This document shows positions 1 through 4,719 of a stretch of 5,553 nt of DNA, one piece after another. Location: assembly GCA_026418875.1 (NCBI GenBank), contig JAOAAM010000815.1, forward strand, positions 1-5,553. The letters run 5' to 3'. Numbering within the stretch: position 1 is the stretch's first letter; every line of letters begins with the position of its first letter. Source of the DNA: Gemmataceae bacterium. Lineage in GTDB: Bacteria; Planctomycetota; Planctomycetia; Gemmatales; Gemmataceae. The notes under the pieces were generated by a model. That model had not been told where the DNA came from, made no database searches, and saw only the letters and a program-made list of their open reading frames with translations. Both the position numbers and the translations under genes were made by a program.

Positions 1-54
1 GCCAACCCCCGCCGCCGCCAAAACCGCCAACACCTCACGCCGGTCGAGAGACAT
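1..54 (-). CDS. Partial gene (5' end only): probable Tat-exported protein
   Basis: Reading leftward from the ATG at 54-52, 18 codons stay open to the window edge and give MSLDRREVLAVLAAAGVG. The pattern is a short polar start, an Arg-Arg pair (residues 5-6) followed by Glu-Val-Leu, then an Ala/Val/Leu-rich stretch; this resembles the start of a twin-arginine signal peptide, so the product is probably exported folded across the inner membrane. A Shine-Dalgarno sequence GAGG (minus strand, 65-62) sits 7 nt before the ATG, which supports the start. An intrinsic terminator at 126-164 cuts it off from the upstream protease gene, so it is likely its own transcription unit. Planctomycetes use such starts on many secreted enzymes (for example DUF1501-type proteins and oxidoreductase subunits), and 18 residues cannot tell which family this is. 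Function unknown. Confidence 0.62.
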   Translation of the reverse strand, partial: MSLDRREVLAVLAAAGVG

Positions 55-82
55 CGCCGAACCTCAATGGGGATCGAACCGA

Positions 83-112
83 AGTATCGGCATTCTGGAC
101 TTCGACTGAAAA
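83..112 (-). promoter_or_regulatory. Weak sigma70-like promoter candidate for the left-edge gene
   Basis: On the minus strand TTTTCA (112-107) and GATACT (88-83) are separated by 18 nt. Each matches the TTGACA/TATAAT consensus at four of six positions. The pair lies between the terminator of the protease gene and the ribosome binding site of the left-edge gene, which is where a promoter is needed. Sequence match alone is modest and planctomycete promoters are poorly defined. Confidence 0.28.
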
Positions 113-125
113 CTTGGCCAGATGC

Positions 126-164
126 AAAAATGACGGGCTGAGACCACAATGGTGGCCTCAGCCC
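126..164 (-). terminator. Rho-independent terminator of the S8 protease gene
   Basis: Arms 164-152 and 147-135 form a 13-bp stem around a 4-nt loop (151-148). The stem is GGGCTGAG, then one G-U pair, then CCAC. After a 4-nt gap the minus-strand RNA carries five U residues (130-126). On the plus strand the wobble position becomes an A-C mismatch and no U-run follows, so the terminator is oriented for minus-strand transcription. It lies about 50 nt after the protease stop codon at 215-217 and before the next minus-strand gene, so it probably ends the protease transcript. Confidence 0.85.
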
Positions 165-214
165 ATGATGTTTAGCCGGGGAGTTCAGGAAACGAGAACG
201 GGCCTATCGACCCA

Positions 215-3200
215 TCAGCCGACGAAGACGCCGCCTTGGAAGGCCCATTGCTCCAGTTCTTGATGGAACAGGAGTTTCATCGTCATGCCGTTGTAGCCGT
301 AGACGCGCGGATTGGCACCCGCAATCGTCATCGGCCGGACGGGTGCTACCAGCAAGTCGGCTCGCCCATCGCCATCGAGGTCCTCAGCACCGACCCGGAA
401 TCCCATGCGGTACGAAGCAAACGGGGTGAAGTCGCGTACCTTCTTGTTGGTCTTGCCATCGAAGATCGAGATCCGCGAGGTTTGTCCGAAGGTCGTGTTG
501 GAACCGGCGATGATCTCGGCGAAGCCGTCGCCATCGAGGTCGCCGGCCGCCACGAAGACGCCGCCGCGGTGGGTGGCGGGCATCGGAGTGAAGTTGCGGA
601 AGGGCACGGTGCTGAGCTTCGTGGTGAAGGCATAAGCACGGACTTGCCCGCCATTGCTGTTCTGACCGACGACGAGGTCGGGGCGACGATCGCCGTTGAC
701 GTCGGCGATGGCGACACTGATGCCGCCCTTGTACGATGGTCCGAACGGGTTGAAGCGGAACAGTTCGCTGCCATCGAAACCGCTGAAGCCGATGACCGGA
801 GCGGCATGCCCAGGTCCGGGCGCGACGACGAAATCGTCGTAACCATCGCGGTTGAAGTCGCCGCTGGCGACATAAACGCCGTGGTTGAACGTGGGTCCGT
901 AGACGGCACCGAAATCGTAGATGGTGCTGCCATCCGCCCCGCTGATGACCATCACGCGGGAGCCGCCGCCGGGGCCAGGTCCGACGATCACGTCCTGAGT
1001 TCGATCGCCGTTGACATCCCCCGTCGCCGTGCGGACGCCGCCCGTGAAGGCCACGCCGAACGGCTGCATGTTGAACCGCACCGAGCCATCCAAGTTGAAG
1101 ACGGTGAGGTGCGAAGCGGGAGTCATGGGACCAGGTCGGCTGGTGTCGGAGCCCGCTGCGATCACGAACGTCTCGACGTTGCCACCGTGGCCGCCCGGCC
1201 CATTGGTGATGAGCACATCGGTCAAGAACACGCCGCTGATCCCGCCGTCCTTGTCTCGGATGCGAGCGCGGGGGACGTAGAAGCCTTCGGCGGCGTAGGT
1301 CGTCGTGGTCGAGGAAGTCGTGGTGGTGGCATCCCACGTGCCGTTGCCGTCGAAATCCCAATCATATTGCAACGTCGGCAGGTCGCCGTCCGCATCGAAG
1401 ACGCCCGTGAACGACAGCGTGATGGTTTCCCCGGGTTTCTTGTGACCGTCGTTGGTCAATTTGGTGGCGGTGGGGGCGCGATTGATCGCAGTGATCTTCA
1501 CCGGGGCCGCGTGGCCAATGCCGCCGTCGTCGTCCGTGACCTTCAGGTGCACTTCGTAAACACCCTGGTCCGGCGGAGTGAAGAGCAGCCCGGCGGTGTC
1601 GGCCGTGAAGATCGGCGTGCCCGACTGATACACCTTCCACTCGTAGGTGAACGTATCTAGCGGGCTGGTGTCTTGCACGAGCGAGCCAAGCGAGAACGCC
1701 TTGCCTTCGAGGACCACGCCCGTCGGGGCACCGGTGATGGCGACAGTCGGCGGCAAGTTCGTGCCGTTGACAGTCAGCGAACCGACGCCCTCACCGCCGG
1801 TCACGTCGATGACCCGCACGGTGATGATCAGCGGCCCGCCATCACCGCTATCGTCGAGGAACCGATGCGAGGCCGAGAAGGTGCGAACGCCGGGCGGCAA
1901 CAGCAGCGTGGTATTCGGGGTGCCGTCGCCCCAATCAATCACGACGCGGAACGGATCCGCATCATTATCCGGGTCGGTGAACGTCCCCGTCAGCGTCGAG
2001 GTCTGCCCTTCCACGACCGGAGTCGGGCTGAGGTTCAAGCTGGTGATCACCGGAGGCCCGATGGGGACACGCTTGAGCAGTTCGACAATGTCGAGACGTC
2101 CGCCGGTCGCCACTTTGCCGAACAGCGACGGCGTGGGGACGGCATGATTGATGATGGCTTCGGCCCGGTCCTTCGCCTTGCCCCAAGGATAAACCGACGC
2201 ATGCAGGGCGATGGCCCCGGCGACGTGGGGCGCGGCCATCGACGTACCGCTGCTGGCACCGTACGTTGCATCCGGATAAGTCGAGTTGATCCCGCCGCCC
2301 GGGGCCGCGAGATCGACCATCTTCGAGCCATAGTTCGAGAAGCCCGACAGCGAACCATCGCTGTCGATCGACGCGACGGCGATGACGGCTTCGTAATCCG
2401 CGGCCGGCTCGCCCGGGGTGCCCACGAGGGTGCTGAGATTCGATGGGAAGTGCGGCGTCGCGTCGTTATTCGCCGATTCGTTGCCCGCCGCCGCCACGAA
2501 CAGAATCCCCGCCTTGGCATGACGCAGGACCGCCTCGTGGAATGCCGTCGAGATCCCACCGCCACCGTACGAGTTGTTCGTGGCGACGATGTTTAGGTTG
2601 TGGCGGATGCGCAGGTCGGTCATGTAATCGACGGCCTGCACCGCCCCAGCGGTCGAACCCGTGCCACCATCCAAGAATTTGCCGGAGATGATCGTCACGC
2701 GCCAGTTCACGCCCGCCACGCCGATCCCGTTGCCACCCTCGGCCCCGATGGTGCCGGCGACATGCGTGCCGTGATCGTCTTGCAACCCGTCATACACCGA
2801 ATTGTCGTTGTTGACGAAGTCCCAACCGTGGATGTCGTCAATGTAGCCGTTGCCGTCGTTGTCGATCCCGTCGGGCGGATCGAACGGGTTCACGAAAGCG
2901 TTGTTCACCAGATCGGGGTGCGACATCTGCACGCCGCTGTCGATCACCCCGACATAGACGCTCCGTGAGCCGATATGCCCATCGAACCAAGCCTGCTCTG
3001 CCTGGCTGCCGAAAACGTTCGTCGTGCCGGGGGGACCGACATCCCGGGGCGAGTCGCTACTGTACATGCCCCACAAGCTGTCGCCGCCAGCGGTGTAATA
3101 CGGGTCGTTGCTGACCGCACCGACCGTGAGGATGTAGTTTGGCTCGGCGTATTCAACCTTCGGCATGTTCTTCGCAAGAGCCACGCCTTGGGTGACGCTG

Positions 3201-3493
3201 ATTTCGCCGGACAGTTTGATGTGCTCGATGACGCCTTGCCCGAAGTGCTTCATCGCGGCGGTGTGGATCGTCGTGGAGCTGACACCCCCGACCACCTGGA
3301 TCACGGCAGCCCGTTGGGCCAGAGTCGCATCGGGCCGGAATTTGACCAACAACTCGTTCGGGACGAAATTGGCGGACGGCGTCGCCCGGTCTTCCAGCTG
3401 CTCAAGCCTCGGCCGTGACCGCTTGTCGGGCCGAACATAGGGACGACGAGTCGATCGCTTGAACCACAACAGGCGGCGCCAATTCTGCAACAC
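215..3493 (-). CDS. Secreted subtilisin-like (S8) serine protease with PKD-like domains and C-terminal FG-GAP/VCBS repeats
   Basis: The product (1092 aa) is an S8 family endopeptidase that should cleave proteins outside the cytoplasm. Residues 1-29 are Arg-rich with no hydrophobic core, followed by LEQLEDR (30-36), a motif recurrent at the start of large planctomycete surface proteins. Residues about 43-124 look like a fervidolysin-type propeptide (NELLVKF to VEYAEPNY). The catalytic domain spans about 178-475: Asp185 in VIDSG, His241 in DDHGTHVAGT, oxyanion Asn338 in AAAGNES and Ser418 in GTSMAAPHVAG, so all key residues are present. An Asp/Asn-rich insert (205-231) may bind calcium. PKD-like domains follow at about 483-577 (with WGDGT at 521-525), 582-670 and 674-764; the third contains a Thr-rich run (723-732). 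FG-GAP-like repeats occupy about 774-1092. The start is GTG with GAGGA 7 nt upstream. The gene is followed by an intrinsic terminator and appears monocistronic. Substrate is unknown. Family assignment is firm; exact domain edges are approximate. Confidence 0.96.
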   Translation of the reverse strand: MLQNWRRLLWFKRSTRRPYVRPDKRSRPRLEQLEDRATPSANFVPNELLVKFRPDATLAQRAAVIQVVGGVSSTTIHTAAMKHFGQGVIEHIKLSGEISVTQGVALAKNMPKVEYAEPNYILTVGAVSNDPYYTAGGDSLWGMYSSDSPRDVGPPGTTNVFGSQAEQAWFDGHIGSRSVYVGVIDSGVQMSHPDLVNNAFVNPFDPPDGIDNDGNGYIDDIHGWDFVNNDNSVYDGLQDDHGTHVAGTIGAEGGNGIGVAGVNWRVTIISGKFLDGGTGSTAGAVQAVDYMTDLRIRHNLNIVATNNSYGGGGISTAFHEAVLRHAKAGILFVAAAGNESANNDATPHFPSNLSTLVGTPGEPAADYEAVIAVASIDSDGSLSGFSNYGSKMVDLAAPGGGINSTYPDATYGASSGTSMAAPHVAGAIALHASVYPWGKAKDRAEAIINHAVPTPSLFGKVATGGRLDIVELLKRVPIGPPVITSLNLSPTPVVEGQTSTLTGTFTDPDNDADPFRVVIDWGDGTPNTTLLLPPGVRTFSASHRFLDDSGDGGPLIITVRVIDVTGGEGVGSLTVNGTNLPPTVAITGAPTGVVLEGKAFSLGSLVQDTSPLDTFTYEWKVYQSGTPIFTADTAGLLFTPPDQGVYEVHLKVTDDDGGIGHAAPVKITAINRAPTATKLTNDGHKKPGETITLSFTGVFDADGDLPTLQYDWDFDGNGTWDATTTTSSTTTTYAAEGFYVPRARIRDKDGGISGVFLTDVLITNGPGGHGGNVETFVIAAGSDTSRPGPMTPASHLTVFNLDGSVRFNMQPFGVAFTGGVRTATGDVNGDRTQDVIVGPGPGGGSRVMVISGADGSTIYDFGAVYGPTFNHGVYVASGDFNRDGYDDFVVAPGPGHAAPVIGFSGFDGSELFRFNPFGPSYKGGISVAIADVNGDRRPDLVVGQNSNGGQVRAYAFTTKLSTVPFRNFTPMPATHRGGVFVAAGDLDGDGFAEIIAGSNTTFGQTSRISIFDGKTNKKVRDFTPFASYRMGFRVGAEDLDGDGRADLLVAPVRPMTIAGANPRVYGYNGMTMKLLFHQELEQWAFQGGVFVG
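218..1168 (-). repeat. Coding repeat: six FG-GAP/VCBS-like units in the protease C-terminus
   Basis: Five Asp-rich calcium-loop motifs recur in the protein with a period of 52 to 54 residues: DVNGDRTQD (residues 826-834), DFNRDGYDD (879-887), DVNGDRRPD (931-939), DLDGDGFAE (985-993) and DLDGDGRAD (1038-1046). Each is followed by a strand such as VIVGPGPG and, about 40 residues on, by a GGV(F/R)(V/T)A strand. The block begins with a strand-only part (FVIAAGS, 776-782) and ends with a strand-only part (GGVFVG, 1087-1092). Such repeats form beta-propellers in integrin-type proteins and bind calcium; in planctomycetes they are common at the C-terminus of extracellular proteins. Propeller closure here is inferred from the repeat phase. 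Confidence 0.85.
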
Positions 3494-3500
3494 GTCAAGA

Positions 3501-3505
3501 TCCTC
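3501..3505 (-). promoter_or_regulatory. Shine-Dalgarno sequence fixing the GTG start of the protease
   Basis: On the minus strand GAGGA (3505-3501) stands 7 nt before the GTG at 3493-3491. The next codon is TTG and no ATG offers a better-placed start before the LEQLEDR motif, so the GTG is the best start. Confidence 0.75.
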
Positions 3506-3773
3506 GACTGCGCATCAACATGTCGGGGTCAGCCGATTCATCTTGGCCCGACTTTGCCCGCTGCCGATGCGTGGAAAAACAGTGGATGAAGACGTCACGA
3601 ACTTCCCCGCCCTCATGATGCGGGGGAATGCTCCTCAAATCTCGTCGCGAATGACCGAACCGCGAAAGATCAACGATTCTCCCTATTTTGTCCGCACGTC
3701 CGTCGGGAAGCAAGCAGTTTCCCCCCGAGGCGAAACCATTTCTTATGACGAAATAACCTGCAAATCCGATTGG

Positions 3774-3796
3774 GTCGAATTCATCCGATATTCGAC
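3774..3796. repeat. Perfect 7-bp inverted repeat (operator-like)
   Basis: GTCGAAT (3774-3780) and its exact complement ATTCGAC (3790-3796) are separated by 9 nt. The arms are 16 bp apart, about one and a half helical turns. It sits about 90 bp upstream of the mraZ promoter and about 280 bp upstream of the protease start. It could be the site of a dimeric regulator or a small hairpin, or a chance match; no regulator family is suggested by the sequence. Confidence 0.35.
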
Positions 3797-3885
3797 GTGG
3801 GGTCGTGACGAGCGTTCCAAACCTGCTGCCTGTCCCACTTTTTCCCTTCATTCAGCTTTCATGGGGAAAATCGCCCGGTCGGGGC

Positions 3886-3913
3886 TTGATCGTCTTGCAG
3901 CCGCGGATATACT
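3886..3913 (+). promoter_or_regulatory. Sigma70-like promoter of mraZ
   Basis: TTGATC (3886-3891) serves as the -35 box and TATACT (3908-3913) as the -10 box, with a 16-nt spacer. The -10 box matches the consensus at five of six positions and the -35 at four of six. Transcription would start near 3919-3921, right at the first of the MraZ-type repeats and about 40 nt before the GTG start of mraZ. The tight placement of promoter, operator and gene makes this much stronger than the box match alone. Confidence 0.7.
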
Positions 3914-3916
3914 CCG

Positions 3917-3956
3917 TGGTACAAGATGGGGCCAAGTGGGAGCCGGTGGGAAAAAG
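3917..3956 (+). promoter_or_regulatory. MraZ operator: four 10-bp TGGGN-type direct repeats
   Basis: Four decamers lie head to tail: TGGTACAAGA (3917), TGGGGCCAAG (3927), TGGGAGCCGG (3937) and TGGGAAAAAG (3947). Three carry a perfect TGGG core and the first a one-base variant, at exactly 10-nt spacing. E. coli MraZ is known to bind TGGGN repeats separated by 5-nt spacers upstream of its own gene, and this arrangement matches that rule. The array begins about 3 nt after the -10 box and ends 2 nt before the GTG start, so a bound MraZ oligomer would cover the start of transcription and repress the promoter. Binding is inferred from the motif. Confidence 0.82.
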
Positions 3957-3958
3957 CA

Positions 3959-4390
3959 GTGCTTCTGACCGGAACCTACCCCCGCAGCCTGGACGAGAAA
4001 AAGCGGGTCGCTTTGCCGAAGCGGGTCCGCGAGATTCTGGGCGAACCGACAACGCTGTACATCACTCCGGGGCCGGATCAAAGCCTCTGGCTGTACACGC
4101 AGTCCGCCCTGGAGCGTCTGGCGGAGCGGCTGGACGCCGCACCGGCCACGGATGCCGAAGCCCGGGTCTTCCGCCGACTTTATTTCGCCCAGACCGAGGC
4201 GGTGGACGTGGATAAGGCGGGCCGCATCCTGGTGCCCGAGCGCCTGGTGCAATTTGCCGGGCTGTCGCAGGAGATCATCCTGATCGGCGTGCGCGACCAC
4301 TTGGAATTGTGGGATGCCGCCCGCTGGCAACGCTTCGTCGAGCAGCATTCGCCGCGCTTCGACTCGGTGGCGGAGAACGCCTTCAAGTAG
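3959..4390 (+). CDS. mraZ: Transcriptional regulator MraZ
   Basis: MraZ is a DNA-binding regulator of the division and cell-wall (dcw) gene cluster that acts as a ring-shaped oligomer and represses its own promoter. The 143-residue product has the two SpoVT-AbrB-type halves of the family: TGTYPRSLDEKKRVALPKR (residues 4-22) and VDVDKAGRILVPERL (82-96), the latter with the conserved D-x-x-G-R-x-x-x-P signature (Asp85, Gly88, Arg89, Pro93). The first half has Lys15 where Gly is usual. It ends in IILIGVRDHLELWDAARW (106-123), typical of the family. Length is close to E. coli MraZ (152). An in-frame ATG at 3926 would add 11 residues, but it lies inside the operator and only a few nt after the predicted transcription start; family members begin right at this LLTGTY position, so GTG at 3959 is preferred. 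The ribosome binding site is weak (GTGGGA, 3946-3951). No rsmH or other dcw gene follows. Confidence 0.93.
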   Translation: MLLTGTYPRSLDEKKRVALPKRVREILGEPTTLYITPGPDQSLWLYTQSALERLAERLDAAPATDAEARVFRRLYFAQTEAVDVDKAGRILVPERLVQFAGLSQEIILIGVRDHLELWDAARWQRFVEQHSPRFDSVAENAFK

Positions 4391-4719
4391 ACCTTGCCTG
4401 GATCAGGGGGCCACCCAGCGCACCGAAGGGGCCGGCCGGCGGGAGCAGACGCCGGCCGGCGGGCTGGCAGCGGGGTCCCGACCGCTGTCGACCCACGGCC
4501 CTCTCTTTCCACACTCCGTCATCGGCAGACCATCCCGCGCCGCTTGACCAACAAGCCCTGCGGCCAAACGCGTCGCTGCCCAACAATCCCGAAAAATCGA
4601 CGCACTCTCCTCGCCTCTTAATGATCGCTCCGACACAATCCCTGAATCCGGACCCACCCCGGTTGAGGAAAATTGATCGCCGACACCGCCGCGATCGGCC
4701 GCTACGCTGAGGTGCCTGC
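4391..4719. other. Intergenic region between mraZ and the DUF1559 gene
   Basis: No open frame here gives a recognisable protein. It holds a GC-rich twin palindrome (4431-4463) and, near the DUF1559 start, a small hairpin GATCGC (4675-4680) / GCGATC (4691-4696) with a 10-nt loop. I see no canonical intrinsic terminator for mraZ and no clear promoter for the downstream gene, although the 329-nt gap suggests the two are not in one operon. No rsmH remnant is visible. Confidence 0.6.
4431..4463. repeat. Twin GC-rich palindrome, potential hairpin after mraZ
   Basis: The 13-mer GCCGGCCGGCGGG occurs at 4431-4443 and again at 4451-4463. Its first ten bases are self-complementary, so the two copies are both direct and inverted repeats and can pair as an 11-bp all-GC stem (4431-4441 with 4450-4460) with an 8-nt loop. 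It starts 41 nt after the mraZ stop codon. No U-run follows on either strand, so it is not a standard intrinsic terminator; it could pause or protect the mraZ transcript, or be a dispersed extragenic repeat. Confidence 0.55.

Larger units (their letters stand above)
3494..3885. other. Divergent intergenic region without a supported gene
   Basis: This stretch lies between the minus-strand protease and plus-strand mraZ, both transcribed away from it, so it should hold the promoter and leader of the protease. Open frames cross it on both strands (for example 3495-3851 minus and 3459-3968 plus), but their translations show no recognisable motif, and the minus one ends right against the protease start while covering its ribosome binding site. 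It appears more AT-rich than the flanking genes between about 3640 and 3870. Apart from the protease Shine-Dalgarno sequence and two inverted repeats (3603-3628 and 3774-3796), I see no convincing promoter for the protease. Confidence 0.6.

Noticed and set aside
236..1660. Long plus-strand open frame (474 codons) opposite the protease gene
   Set aside because: It lies antisense to the FG-GAP and PKD coding part. Its translation is a low-complexity mix of Val, Ala, Asp, Glu, Arg and Gly, as expected from the complement of a high-GC gene with biased third positions, and no domain is visible. The minus strand has a full protease with catalytic motifs.
1673..2596. Second long plus-strand open frame (307 codons) opposite the protease domain
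   Set aside because: Same reason: Arg/Gly/Asp-rich shadow of the S8 domain with no recognisable motif and no supported start signal.
3603..3628. Imperfect inverted repeat TTCCCCGC / GCGGGGGAA as a possible terminator
   Set aside because: It needs a bulged base, has no U-run, and lies upstream of both flanking genes, where no transcript should end.
3495..3851. Minus-strand frame of 118 codons directly upstream of the protease
   Set aside because: No recognisable motif; its end covers the protease ribosome binding site, and its upstream end has no clear Shine-Dalgarno sequence. A small protein cannot be excluded, but nothing supports one.
3459..3968. Plus-strand frame of 169 codons spanning the intergenic region into mraZ
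   Set aside because: It runs through the mraZ promoter and operator and overlaps the start of mraZ in another frame; the translation has no family features.
3848..4348. Minus-strand frame of 166 codons antisense to mraZ
   Set aside because: Shadow frame of mraZ; the plus-strand translation has both conserved halves of the MraZ fold.
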